A DNA stretch of 34,458 nucleotides, taken from the NCBI GenBank assembly GCA_038747545.1, contig JBCDJT010000044.1:1-34458 (forward strand), written 5' to 3'. This document shows, one piece after another, positions 1 through 7,879 of this stretch. The notes under the pieces are model-generated. The model had not been told where the DNA came from and searched no databases. It saw nothing but the letters and a program-made list of their open reading frames with translations. Made by a program: the position numbers and the translations under genes. The number at the start of each line of letters is the position of its first letter. The stretch's first letter is position 1. The DNA comes from JBCCMF01 sp038747545 (GTDB taxonomy: Bacteria; Bacteroidota; Rhodothermia; Rhodothermales; JBCCMF01).

Positions 1-119
1 AAGACCCAAGACCCAAGACCCAAGACCCAAGACCCAAGACCCAAGACCCAAGACCCAAGACCCAAGACCCAAGACCCAAGACCCAAGACCCAAGACCCAA
101 GACCCAAGACCCAAGACCC
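1..119. repeat. Perfect (AAGACCC)17 heptanucleotide tandem array
   Basis: Seventeen uninterrupted, identical copies of AAGACCC fill the first 119 bases and may continue left of the window. The array stops two bases before the ATG of the VOC-family gene, so it sits where a leader and ribosome binding site would be. No purine-rich Shine-Dalgarno sequence is present. None of the three forward frames contains a stop inside the array, so the downstream frame is open across it. Because seven is not a multiple of three, copy-number change would shift any frame read through it and change promoter-to-start distance. The perfect identity suggests recent expansion or slipped-strand instability (inference). 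Confidence 0.97.
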
Positions 120-121
120 GT

Positions 122-622
122 ATGGCTATCACACGCATCAATCACGTCACACTCGTCGTCAGCGACCTGGAGGAAGCTGTCCAGTTTTATTCGGATGAGC
201 TTGGCCTGGAGCCGCTGCCTGCGTTCAAGTTTGACTATCCGGCGCAGTTCTACAAGCTCAACGACGCGCAGCAACTCCACCTGACCGAATGGGAAGATGC
301 CTTTTCGTTCCGTGGCCACGTCTGCTTCCAAGTCGACGACTTCAACGCGCTCTTCCGACGGATGAAGGCCTTGGGGCGGGTCGACACGGCGCCGTGGGGC
401 AAGGTGCGTCGGCTGCCGGATGGCGCACTCCAGATGTTCATCCGCGACCCTTCGGGTAACCTGCTTGAGGTGTCGGCAGCGCCGGGCACACCGTTGGATG
501 ACGATATCCAGGCCGATGCCGAGCTGGTGCAGCAGTACGAGGGGGTGTACGTCTCCAACCGCAACGATGCGCGCGGCCTACAGGCCGAGACAGGCACGCT
601 CTACCATGAGGATACCGCGTGA
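122..622 (+). CDS. VOC superfamily (glyoxalase/bleomycin-resistance/dioxygenase fold) protein
   Basis: A 166-residue single-domain protein. The VOC fold starts at residue 5 with INHVTLVVSD and its paired beta-alpha-beta-beta-beta modules run to about residue 120. Candidate metal ligands are His8, His53 (QLHLTE), His66 (GHVCFQV) and Glu116 (NLLEV, after DPSGN), the usual positions in metal-dependent VOC enzymes. The family includes glyoxalase I, dioxygenases and resistance proteins, and the substrate cannot be read from sequence. Residues 121-166 form an acidic tail outside the fold. I chose the ATG at 122 because the domain begins immediately after it, although the frame is open upstream through the heptamer array. 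The stop overlaps the GTG start of the next gene by four bases, so the two are probably translationally coupled. Confidence 0.9.
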   Translation: MAITRINHVTLVVSDLEEAVQFYSDELGLEPLPAFKFDYPAQFYKLNDAQQLHLTEWEDAFSFRGHVCFQVDDFNALFRRMKALGRVDTAPWGKVRRLPDGALQMFIRDPSGNLLEVSAAPGTPLDDDIQADAELVQQYEGVYVSNRNDARGLQAETGTLYHEDTA

Positions 623-1539
623 CCATCCGCCTCTTGGAGCGCCTGCACCCCGATGCCGAGGCCGTGCTCACCGAGGCAGGCACAGTGCTATGGCCCAACG
701 ATCCGCCCGCCCCAGCCGATGCCATCCTGACACGCGGGCGCGGGCGCGTCACAGCGGCGCTGATGGATGCGTCGCCCAACCTCAAGGCCATTGCCCGCGC
801 AGGTGTGGGCGTGGACAACATCGACGTGGCGGCGGCAACCGCGCGTGCCATCCCCGTCGTCAACGCGCCGGGCAGCACGACGCTAGCCGTGGCCGAGCAC
901 ACCATGCTACTCATGCTCACCGCCCTGCGCCGCGCCGATACGCTGTATCGCTGGGTCAAAACAGAAGCGTGGGAGCAGCGGCAGCACTACCAGGGTCAGG
1001 AGGCCCACGGCCGCACGCTCGGCCTCGTCGGCATGGGCGACATAGCCCAGCGCGTGGCGCAGCTGGCCACCGCGTTTGGAATGCGGGTGCAGTACGCCAA
1101 TCGTAGTGAGAAAGATGTCCCATACCCACGGGTGCCGCTAGACGTGCTGATGCAAACCTCCGACGTGATCAGCCTGCACGTGGCGCTCACCCCCGCTACG
1201 CAGGCGCTCATCGGGACCGACGAACTCGCCACGCTGAAGCCGGCCGCCGTGCTGCTCAACACCGCCCGGGGCGCGGTGGTGGACGAGGCTGCTGTGCTGG
1301 CTGCGCTCGAAGCTGGGCGTCTTGCCGTTTATGCGTCGGATGTACTGGTCAACGAGCCGCCTCCGCCTGAGCATGCGCTTGTGGACCATCCAGGCTTCAT
1401 CGGCACGCCGCATGTAGGCGCCGTCACGCAGGCGGCCTACCGCACGATGTGTCTACATGTGGCCACGCAGGTCGCATCGTTGTTACAGTTTGGGGCCGTT
1501 GACGAGGGTTCTGTAGTGAATCGTGAGCGCCTATATTGA
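619..1539 (+). CDS. D-isomer-specific 2-hydroxyacid dehydrogenase (phosphoglycerate dehydrogenase-like)
   Basis: A 306-residue cytosolic NAD(P)-dependent oxidoreductase expected to interconvert a 2-hydroxyacid and a 2-oxoacid. The flanking substrate-binding part includes ARAGVGVDNID (about 60-69) and the Rossmann part carries GLVGMGDIA (135-143), where the usual third glycine is replaced by alanine. The catalytic triad is visible as Arg217 (NTARGAVVDE), Glu246 (VNEPP) and His265 (TPHVGA). The length fits the short members without the C-terminal ACT domain of SerA. The start is GTG, overlapping the VOC stop (GTGA), which argues for co-expression. Substrate is not predictable: glyoxylate/hydroxypyruvate reductase and phosphoglycerate dehydrogenase-like activities are all possible. 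Confidence 0.92.
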   Translation: MTIRLLERLHPDAEAVLTEAGTVLWPNDPPAPADAILTRGRGRVTAALMDASPNLKAIARAGVGVDNIDVAAATARAIPVVNAPGSTTLAVAEHTMLLMLTALRRADTLYRWVKTEAWEQRQHYQGQEAHGRTLGLVGMGDIAQRVAQLATAFGMRVQYANRSEKDVPYPRVPLDVLMQTSDVISLHVALTPATQALIGTDELATLKPAAVLLNTARGAVVDEAAVLAALEAGRLAVYASDVLVNEPPPPEHALVDHPGFIGTPHVGAVTQAAYRTMCLHVATQVASLLQFGAVDEGSVVNRERLY

Positions 1540-1551
1540 ATAACTCAATAT
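1533..1551. repeat. AT-rich inverted repeat at the dehydrogenase stop codon
   Basis: ATATTGA (1533-1539) and TCAATAT (1545-1551) form a perfect 7-bp inverted repeat with a 5-base loop. The left arm contains the dehydrogenase TGA stop. The stem is A/T-rich and has no following T-run, so it would be a weak terminator. It also overlaps a TATATTG sequence resembling the Bacteroidota -7 element and lies 33-52 bases upstream of the next start codon, so it could instead be an operator for the renalase-like gene. Confidence 0.5.
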
Positions 1552-1584
1552 CATTAGAATACGTCGTGCATCAAGGAGCAAGGT

Positions 1585-2643
1585 ATGGCTGAAGTTGCCA
1601 TTGTGGGAGCTGGACTATCGGGCTTGGCTACTGCGCGTATGATCGAGCGAGCCGGGCACACGGTGACGCTCTTCGAGAAAAGCCGGGGCACAGGCGGGCG
1701 GGCGGCCACGCGTCGGCGCGAGCGGTGCCGCTATGACCACGGTGCCAACTACTTCAAGCTCAACGACGCCATCCGCAACCTCGTACTGCACGAACTGCCC
1801 ACCGATGGTCTGATTACCATCGATGCGCCAGTGTGGACGTTTGCCAAGGGCGGTGAGCTGAAGCCTGGATCCGAGGGGCACAACACTCAGCCCCGCTACA
1901 GCTACAAGCAAGGGATCAACCACCTCACCAAGCTGCTGTACGCGACTTTGGATGCGCCCCTGCATACCCAAACGCGCATCCAGCACATCGAAGGGGGCGA
2001 CAACATCTGGCATCTGGTCACCACCGAGGGCGAGCGCCACGGCCCGTACGACGCCGTCGTGCTGACGCCCCCAGGGCCGCAAACGCTCGATCTGCTCCGT
2101 GACAGTACGTTGCCACGATCCATCGATCACGATGTGTTATGTGCAACGTGGGCTTCGAGTACATACCAGCCGCAGTTCGCGTGTGTTTTTGGGCTCAACC
2201 GGCGGATTCTGTTCCCCTTCAGCGCGCTCCTCAACACCGATCGCGAGCACCCAATCGCTTGGTTGCAGGTAGAGCACGCCAAGGCAGGTCATGTGCCCGA
2301 GACCACCAGCCTGCTCGTCGTGCAGATGTCGCCCGCGTGGACGGCCAAGCACTACAATCAAGATCGCGATGTGGTTATTGCCACCGCGTGGCCCATCACC
2401 AAGCAGTTGCTGGGCATCGAGCAAGCTGAATTCCTCGACTGGGCTGATCTCCAGCGCTGGCGGTACGCGCTACCCACTACAGCCGTTAATGCCGAAGCGT
2501 TGGTAGCTAGCGAACAGGCTGGGCTCTACTTCGCAAGCGATGCGCTGCTCGGCAAAGGCCGCGTGGAAGGCGTGTTGGCACAAGGCCTGCAGGTTGGCCA
2601 GCGGGTCGCGGCTAGGTTTGCCGTGGAGACTAACGCCATCTAG
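1585..2643 (+). CDS. Renalase-like NAD(P)/FAD-dependent amine oxidoreductase
   Basis: A 352-residue flavoprotein. The N-terminal dinucleotide fold has the glycine-rich loop at Gly8, Gly10 and Gly13 (VGAGLSG), followed by Glu31 (LFEKS) that would bind the ADP ribose, and the GTGGRAATRR segment typical of renalase-type and protoporphyrinogen-oxidase-like FAD proteins. Near the C-terminus, LYFASDALLGKGRVEG followed by a helix is the second FAD-contacting motif. Bacterial renalase relatives oxidise off-pathway dihydropyridine isomers of NAD(P)H, but the actual substrate here is unknown. A good ribosome binding site (AAGGAG) lies eight bases before the ATG, unlike most genes in this window. The last four bases overlap the end of the convergent yidD gene. 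Confidence 0.87.
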   Translation: MAEVAIVGAGLSGLATARMIERAGHTVTLFEKSRGTGGRAATRRRERCRYDHGANYFKLNDAIRNLVLHELPTDGLITIDAPVWTFAKGGELKPGSEGHNTQPRYSYKQGINHLTKLLYATLDAPLHTQTRIQHIEGGDNIWHLVTTEGERHGPYDAVVLTPPGPQTLDLLRDSTLPRSIDHDVLCATWASSTYQPQFACVFGLNRRILFPFSALLNTDREHPIAWLQVEHAKAGHVPETTSLLVVQMSPAWTAKHYNQDRDVVIATAWPITKQLLGIEQAEFLDWADLQRWRYALPTTAVNAEALVASEQAGLYFASDALLGKGRVEGVLAQGLQVGQRVAARFAVETNAI

Positions 2644-2984
2644 GAGCAGCACGTCGAACAGTGGTCTCGATGCTCTGCCGCCTCCGATGCTTCTTCTGAC
2701 GTGGCCTCGCCGTACCAACGCGGCGGATCATAGCCCTGCCCGCCCCACGGGTTGCAACGCCCGATGCGGTGGAGCGCCAGGATGAGTCCTTTGAGGGCGC
2801 CATACGTGCGGAAGGCCTCGATGGCGTACTGCGAGCACGTAGGCGTGTAGCGGCATGTGGAGGGGAAATGCGGCGAGATGGCCAGCTGGTAAAACCGGAC
2901 GCCTCCGATCATCACGCGGCGAGGCAGTTGGTGCAGGAATGTCCACATGGCGGGGCGACGAGAGAGGCGGTACGGGAGGCACAA
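2640..2984 (-). CDS. yidD: Membrane protein insertion efficiency factor YidD
   Basis: A 114-residue small protein of the YidD (DUF37) family, a membrane-associated helper of YidC-dependent insertion. Diagnostic features are the amphipathic start followed by FYQLAISP, the cysteine-bearing CRYTPTCSQYA (family hallmark CRYxPTCSxY), and CNPWGGQGYDPP near the end. The tail of about 20 residues beyond DPP is acidic and ends CSTCCS. The TTG start at 2984 is preceded by GGGGAAG. An ATG at 2948 would give 102 residues starting MWTFLHQL, closer to relatives, so the start is uncertain. In many genomes yidD sits beside rpmH-rnpA-yidC, but here it is isolated, 21 bases downstream of the M23 lipoprotein gene. 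Confidence 0.92.
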   Translation of the reverse strand: MCLPYRLSRRPAMWTFLHQLPRRVMIGGVRFYQLAISPHFPSTCRYTPTCSQYAIEAFRTYGALKGLILALHRIGRCNPWGGQGYDPPRWYGEATSEEASEAAEHRDHCSTCCS

Positions 2985-3005
2985 ACAAGGGCTTCCCCAT
3001 TCGGT

Positions 3006-4313
3006 TCAGGCGTCCCGTCGAACCCATCCCAACGCACCGTTCGACGCTTCGACGAGCGCGTACCCATCGAAGAAGCCAAGCGCCTGAGTATCCGGCGTAA
3101 CCTCGCCGATGGAGAGGGCCGACGCCTCCGGCGTGCGCAGTACGAGTGAGGTGGCTTGTGCGATTTGGAACGATGGAACAGCGCGCTGCACCGACCGGCG
3201 CAGCACGAAGCCGTCGCGTCCATCCGGGAGTTGGATGTGAAGCCAGCCTGTGGTGCCGCCAAGGCTGCGAACAGCGGTGCGCGCGGGCAGCGAGGCCAGC
3301 ACCTCGGCGCGGCGCCCTGGAGCAGCGCGAACGGCCGTTTGGGACGCCGTGGTGCGGTGCCAGATGCCGAGGTCGGCGGCGTCAACGCGAGCAGGGCGCG
3401 GTTGCGGGGCGTCGGTGTCGATGAACGGGAGCGGATCGTGCGGCCCACGCTGGTAGATGCCGAAGTGGAGGTGTGGCGGCGTGGTGCGGGCGTTGCCCGT
3501 GTTGCCCACGGTGCCTAGCGTGTCGCCGATGCGGACCTGCTGCCGCGGCCGTACCGACTGCGAGTCGAGGTGGGCGTAGTAGATAGCAAGGCCGCGTCGC
3601 GCATCGCGTTGCCACACGACTTTGCCGCCCAGGTTGGTGTCCTCTACGCGCGTGATGGGGCCGTTGGCAACGGCGACGACGGGCGTGCCCCTGGGGGCAA
3701 AGACGTCCACCCCGTGATGCCGCCGCCGTCCGCCATCGCGAGCAGCGCCGAAGAAGCTCAGGATGTCGCCGCTGTCGTGGTCGGCCACCGGGAAGGCCAA
3801 GCTGGGCCCCGTCCACAAGCGCGCCCTGACTTGGCCAGAGGCCAGTACCTCGGGCTGCAGGCGCACGATGTACGTGTCGTCACGCCGGATGTCGAGGGTG
3901 TGCGTGAAGGTTGAATCTGATCCAAGCACGCGGACCAGCGGCAGGGTGGTGTCGGCGGGGATGCGGAAAAGGTCGAGGAACAGCCGCCCGTCCAGCGTAG
4001 GCGCTACATCGATGTGCAGCTGCTCGCCGCGCCGCAGCGTCAGGCGGTAGGCCACGGCTGTGGGCCGCTCAGCCGCGAAGTACGAGACGCCCTCGAACGG
4101 CAAACTGGGCGCGGCATCGGTGGTCAGCACGGCCTCGCCACGCGCTTGCCATTGCCGACTCAGCGCGGCATCGAGTAAGTGGGCCGTTTCCAGGTCGAAG
4201 AGGTAGGCGTCGTACGGCGCGGATGGGCGAATGCGCGCTTCACCATCGTCCTTGACGCCGCAACTCGCGAGGAGGATGATACCGATCAGCAGGCTAAAGA
4301 GTCGATAGATCAT
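3006..4313 (-). CDS. M23 family peptidase lipoprotein with C-terminal SH3-like region
   Basis: A 435-residue predicted cell-envelope lipoprotein. A short hydrophobic signal ends in the lipobox LLASC with Cys18 as the lipidation site. After a beta-rich N-terminal region (about 80-170) comes a LytM/M23 domain with all zinc and catalytic positions: His199 and Asp203 (HHGVD), His248 (AHLD) and the HLH pair at 281-283 (HLHFG). Residues from about 320 to the end resemble one or two bacterial SH3-like modules (VRAAPGRRAEVLASLP, GWLHIQLPDGRDGFV). Known M23 enzymes cut glycyl or peptide cross-links in peptidoglycan, and a complete active site suggests real activity rather than an EnvC-type scaffold. 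It lies between the permease gene and yidD on the same strand. Confidence 0.93.
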   Translation of the reverse strand: MIYRLFSLLIGIILLASCGVKDDGEARIRPSAPYDAYLFDLETAHLLDAALSRQWQARGEAVLTTDAAPSLPFEGVSYFAAERPTAVAYRLTLRRGEQLHIDVAPTLDGRLFLDLFRIPADTTLPLVRVLGSDSTFTHTLDIRRDDTYIVRLQPEVLASGQVRARLWTGPSLAFPVADHDSGDILSFFGAARDGGRRRHHGVDVFAPRGTPVVAVANGPITRVEDTNLGGKVVWQRDARRGLAIYYAHLDSQSVRPRQQVRIGDTLGTVGNTGNARTTPPHLHFGIYQRGPHDPLPFIDTDAPQPRPARVDAADLGIWHRTTASQTAVRAAPGRRAEVLASLPARTAVRSLGGTTGWLHIQLPDGRDGFVLRRSVQRAVPSFQIAQATSLVLRTPEASALSIGEVTPDTQALGFFDGYALVEASNGALGWVRRDA

Positions 4314-4355
4314 GCGTAACCTACGAGGCCAACACGCCCAAGTTTAGGTGTTGCG

Positions 4356-6791
4356 CTACTCCGCCCGCAATGTATCAGCCGGGTTGACCTGCGTCGCTTT
4401 GAATGCCGGATAGCACGCCGCCAGCAGCGCAGCCGCGAGGGCCAGCACGCCCACGGCCACAAACGGCAACGCCTGCACAGGCACGCGATACGAAAACGCC
4501 GCCAGCCACTGGTCGATGATGACGTAGGCAATGGGCGCGCCGATGACGAAGGCGGTGATCGTGAGACGGACGAGGTCTTTCGAGAACAGCCCGAGGATCT
4601 GTGCGGTAGTGGCGCCGAGCGCCTTGCGCAGCCCGATTTCGCGGGTACGCTGTCGTGCGACGAAGGCGGAGAGCCCGCCGATGCCGAGGCAGGCGATGAG
4701 CACGGTGAGCAGCGTGAAGATGGAGATCAGCACGCCCATGCGCTGCTCCGAGGCGTACATCTTGGCGTAGGCATCGGAGGCGAACGTGTAGGTGAAGGGC
4801 ACCTGGGGCGCGAAAGCCGTGAAAGTCTCCTCCAGGTGGGCCAGCGCCTCTTCCGTGCGTCCCTCGGCAGGCCGCAGGTGGAGGCCCATCCACGTCGTCG
4901 TGCTGTACTGCATGAACACGGGGGCGATGGGTAGGTGCAGCGAGTGCGAGTGGAAGTCCTCCACAACACCGACAATCTGGTTGCCCGCATAGTCGTACTC
5001 GGGAGCAGCGCCAAACCCTTTACCGATAGCCTCTTGGGGCGTCCAGCCAAGCGCCTCTACAAAGGTTTGGTTGACCAGGACAGCATGGGGCAGGTCGCTG
5101 TCTTCAGCACGAAGATCACGCTCTGCATCGAGGTACCGGCCGGCGATGAGGGAAATACCATAGACGTCGGTATACCGCTCGTCGATGCGCATCTGGTACG
5201 CTTGCTTCCGTTCGTCGCCTTCCGTGCGGCCGTCCCAGCTGTCGAAGCTGTTTTGGCTATTGATGTTGAAGGGCGAGGCCGAGCCCAGCGCCACCTCCGC
5301 GATGGCGGAATGGGCGAGTACTTCCTGGACGAAGGCATCGCGGCGGCTTTCGGCCAACTCACCAGCGTCCAGGTTAGCGCTAAGCACGCCGCTCAGGTTC
5401 AAGCTCACCATCCCCTCGCGGTCGTAGCCCATGTCTTTGGTGTTGGCGTAATCCAACTGCTGGAAGACTAGCAAGCTCACGGAGCCGAGCACAATCGCCG
5501 AGACAAACTGCCCCGTCACTAGCAGGCTACGCAGCGGGCGGCGCTGCGACCGCAGCCCCTTGGCCTTGAGGATCTGCACCGGGCGCATCTTTGACAACAC
5601 CAGCGCCGGATAGCCACCCGCAAACAAGGTCGTCAATGTGGCTACACCGAAGAGGATTAGGAAGCCCGGCGCAGAAACAAGGGGCTGGATGGTAATCGTC
5701 GCGCTCAGGTGATCGCTCAAGAACGGCAAGGCGAGTTCGAGCATGCCAAAGCCGAGTGCTATTGACGTCAGCACGAGCAGGGCGGCCTCGGCCATGAACT
5801 GCATCAATACTTGACTGCGGTGTGCGCCGATCACTTTGCGGACGCCGACTTCCCGGGTACGCAACGCCATTTGCGCCGTGGCCATGTTGACGTAGTTGGT
5901 GCAGGCAATCAGCAAGATGAGAAAGGCCGCGCCCATCAGCAGCATGAGCATGCGGAAGTCGGCGCCTGTGGCAAACGCGTCTTTGCTGAAGAGGTGGATG
6001 TCGGTGAGCGCCTCGGTGTAGAAGGTGTAGTCCTGCTCGATCCAGTTCTCGGGCAAGTTGGGCTCCACCATCGCCTGGAGTTGTTCATCCAATTCAGCGG
6101 GCCGCGTATCTGGACGCGTGAGGATAAACGTCTGGTAGCTGCTGTTAGACCACTCGTCCTGGTTTTGCTCGTACGACGGGTTGCGCATCATCGGAAGCGC
6201 GAAGTCGAACTGGATGCGCGAAGTCTCGGGCATGTTCTCCACGACCGCGACCACCGTCGCAGGCTCGTCATCGGAGTAGGTGATGACCTTGCCGATGGCT
6301 GAGTCGGTGCCGTAGAGCTTCTCGGCAAAGCTGCGCGTGATGACGGCCTGGTTGGGGGCGGTGAGTGTACCATCGAGCGCGCCTTCCACCACGTCGAAGG
6401 TGAACACGTCGAACGCGAACTCATCCGCCCACAGGACGCCGCCGTAGAACCGCTGTCCTTCAGCGTCTTCAATCCATTGGTTCGGCCACGTGGCCAGGAC
6501 CGTCGCGGTCTCCGCCTGCGGCAGCTGCTCGCGGATGGCCGGAGCGAGGGGCAGCATCGTCACGCCGAAGTGGTCGCTGCCCATGAACGCATTGCCCTTC
6601 TGATGCACGACCACGCGGCGGATCTGGTCGGCGTTCTCGTGGTGGCGGTCGTACGAGAATTCGTGGTGGACGTAGAGCAGCAGCGCGCCCATCGCGGCCA
6701 AGCCCAGCGCCAGGCCAAAGATGTTCAGGGCAGTGTAGCCGGGGTGGCGCATCAGGTAGCGTTGGGCAATCAGGAGGTAGTTCTTGAGCAT
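4356..6791 (-). CDS. FtsX/MacB-type ABC transporter permease
   Basis: An 811-residue membrane protein with the duplicated MacB layout common in Bacteroidota. It has an N-terminal TM helix (TALNIFGLALGLAAMGALLL), a large periplasmic MacB_PCD-like domain, a three-helix FtsX block with MALRTREVGVRKVIGAHRSQV at about residues 315-335, then a second periplasmic domain and a second FtsX block with RQRTREIGLRKALGAT near the C-terminus. Such permeases act with a separate ATPase in efflux, lipoprotein or envelope processes, often without moving solutes across the inner membrane. No ATPase gene is next to it. I chose the ATG at 6791 (MLKNYLLIAQRYL), matching relatives, over a TTG ten codons upstream; an AGGA sequence lies just before it. 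Confidence 0.93.
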   Translation of the reverse strand: MLKNYLLIAQRYLMRHPGYTALNIFGLALGLAAMGALLLYVHHEFSYDRHHENADQIRRVVVHQKGNAFMGSDHFGVTMLPLAPAIREQLPQAETATVLATWPNQWIEDAEGQRFYGGVLWADEFAFDVFTFDVVEGALDGTLTAPNQAVITRSFAEKLYGTDSAIGKVITYSDDEPATVVAVVENMPETSRIQFDFALPMMRNPSYEQNQDEWSNSSYQTFILTRPDTRPAELDEQLQAMVEPNLPENWIEQDYTFYTEALTDIHLFSKDAFATGADFRMLMLLMGAAFLILLIACTNYVNMATAQMALRTREVGVRKVIGAHRSQVLMQFMAEAALLVLTSIALGFGMLELALPFLSDHLSATITIQPLVSAPGFLILFGVATLTTLFAGGYPALVLSKMRPVQILKAKGLRSQRRPLRSLLVTGQFVSAIVLGSVSLLVFQQLDYANTKDMGYDREGMVSLNLSGVLSANLDAGELAESRRDAFVQEVLAHSAIAEVALGSASPFNINSQNSFDSWDGRTEGDERKQAYQMRIDERYTDVYGISLIAGRYLDAERDLRAEDSDLPHAVLVNQTFVEALGWTPQEAIGKGFGAAPEYDYAGNQIVGVVEDFHSHSLHLPIAPVFMQYSTTTWMGLHLRPAEGRTEEALAHLEETFTAFAPQVPFTYTFASDAYAKMYASEQRMGVLISIFTLLTVLIACLGIGGLSAFVARQRTREIGLRKALGATTAQILGLFSKDLVRLTITAFVIGAPIAYVIIDQWLAAFSYRVPVQALPFVAVGVLALAAALLAACYPAFKATQVNPADTLRAE

Positions 6792-6825
6792 AATCCTGTA
6801 CAGGGTTCGGCGTGATGCCAACGGA

Positions 6826-6877
6826 GCTTTTCAACAGCCGTGCCAGGGTGCTAAAACAGCGTTAACGCTGGAAAAGC
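6826..6877. promoter_or_regulatory. Nested palindromes between divergent genes (possible operator)
   Basis: The 181-base gap between the divergent permease (start 6791) and small membrane protein (start 6973) contains the perfect 14-bp palindrome CAGCGTTAACGCTG (6857-6870). It lies inside a wider inverted repeat, GCTTTTC (6826-6832) and GAAAAGC (6871-6877). Position and symmetry suit a dimeric regulator controlling one or both directions. No T-run follows, so a terminator is unlikely. No regulator gene for it is identifiable here. Confidence 0.5.
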
Positions 6878-6972
6878 CGAGGTGGCATGTTCGGAATCGG
6901 ACAGTGCTCGTTCGGCGGTGAACAAGTTACCCCGGTGCGGATCAATTGCGAGAGGCGCTGTTTTGAATTGGC

Positions 6973-7350
6973 ATGCTCATTCCGCCTCAGACTCGCCGCA
7001 CGCCACGCACGTTGCGCCTGCGTAAGCCCTTGATGCTAGGGGTGGTGCTGCTCGTGCTGCCCGTGGTGCTGGTGCTCACCATCGAGATTGAGGTGGTGGG
7101 GTGGGCACTCACGCTCGGTGGTTTCAGCATAATTGCACTGATGCTGGCGTTTTTGGGAACACGTGTGGACGGTCTGCCGTGGCTACGGGCGACGGTGATG
7201 TTCTTGCTGCCGCTCTGGATTGGGCAAAGCGTCATCGCCGTGCGCTGGGGAACGCCGCACGTGCTGCTTTTTGCACTGGCGGGTACGGTAGGGGCGGTCC
7301 TCGGCGGATATCTTCGCCACCGCCGCGTTGTGCGTCGTTCTTCCGCTTGA
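6973..7350 (+). CDS. Unknown small membrane protein (upstream member of a pair)
   Basis: A 125-residue protein not matched to a family. After a basic N-terminus (about 19 residues) it has four hydrophobic stretches: LMLGVVLLVLPVVLVLTIEI, VVGWALTLGGFSIIALMLAFL, WLRATVMFLLPLWIGQSVIAV and VLLFALAGTVGAVLGGYL. It ends in an arginine-rich RHRRVVRRSS tail. The charge pattern suggests both ends face the cytoplasm. The stop is four bases before the ATG of a second small membrane protein, so the two probably form an operon and may form a complex. No catalytic or transport motif is visible. Confidence 0.75.
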   Translation: MLIPPQTRRTPRTLRLRKPLMLGVVLLVLPVVLVLTIEIEVVGWALTLGGFSIIALMLAFLGTRVDGLPWLRATVMFLLPLWIGQSVIAVRWGTPHVLLFALAGTVGAVLGGYLRHRRVVRRSSA

Positions 7351-7354
7351 GCCC

Positions 7355-7741
7355 ATGCCTCGCATCCTACTGCTCCCGATCCTGGTTATCGTCGTGGCCT
7401 GCGCCGTGCTCGACGTGCTGCTGATGCGCGTCGGCGACTTTGACGGCTTTGCGGTGTCGAGCACCATGATGCTCATTATCGTGATCGCGGTGTTCAGTGG
7501 CCGGATGCTGCCGCAGCGCCAGGTCGTGTGGGGCTATGCGTACTTGGCCGCGTTCTTCCTCGGCAGCGTACCCGCCATCATCGCGTTTATGGGTATCCCA
7601 TGGCGCCTCCGCCCCGATGCGCTGGAAACACTGCTGCTCATGGCCACGGCCACGGTAGTCGGCTTCGTCAGCGTCTTCCGCATCATCCGGCACCTCAGCA
7701 ATCTCCCCACGCGCGTAGACCGAGACGCCGACGACGGGTGA
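7355..7741 (+). CDS. Unknown small membrane protein (downstream member of a pair)
   Basis: A 128-residue protein of unknown family with about four TM segments (ILLLPILVIVVACAVLDVLL, STMMLIIVIAVFS, YAYLAAFFLGSVPAIIAFM, TLLLMATATVVGFVSVF) and an acidic C-terminus (RVDRDADDG). I chose the ATG at 7355, four bases after the preceding stop, over a TTG nine codons upstream that would overlap the first gene. It is followed by a 138-base gap before hrcA in which I see no clear promoter or terminator. Confidence 0.75.
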   Translation: MPRILLLPILVIVVACAVLDVLLMRVGDFDGFAVSSTMMLIIVIAVFSGRMLPQRQVVWGYAYLAAFFLGSVPAIIAFMGIPWRLRPDALETLLLMATATVVGFVSVFRIIRHLSNLPTRVDRDADDG

Positions 7742-7879
7742 GTCGCGAAGGAGAAACTGGCGCTGGGCCGTGTCGTTAAATGAAGGACTGCTTTGCTGCG
7801 CCACCGTGCTACTTCGGGGCATGACACAGCGCGCAAGGCGAGCCAGCCACCAACGTTAGTTGATGGAGAACTGACGGCC

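Noticed and set aside
1..119. CRISPR array as an explanation for the repeats at the window start
   Set aside because: The unit is seven bases with no spacers and there are no cas genes, so it is a simple tandem repeat.
4330..4353. CAACAC/GTGTTG hairpin after the permease stop
   Set aside because: A 6-bp stem with a 12-base loop and no T-run on the minus strand is too weak to call a terminator.
7742..7879. Search for a CIRCE operator before hrcA
   Set aside because: No TTAGCACTC/GAGTGCTAA-like inverted repeat is present, so no operator is called.
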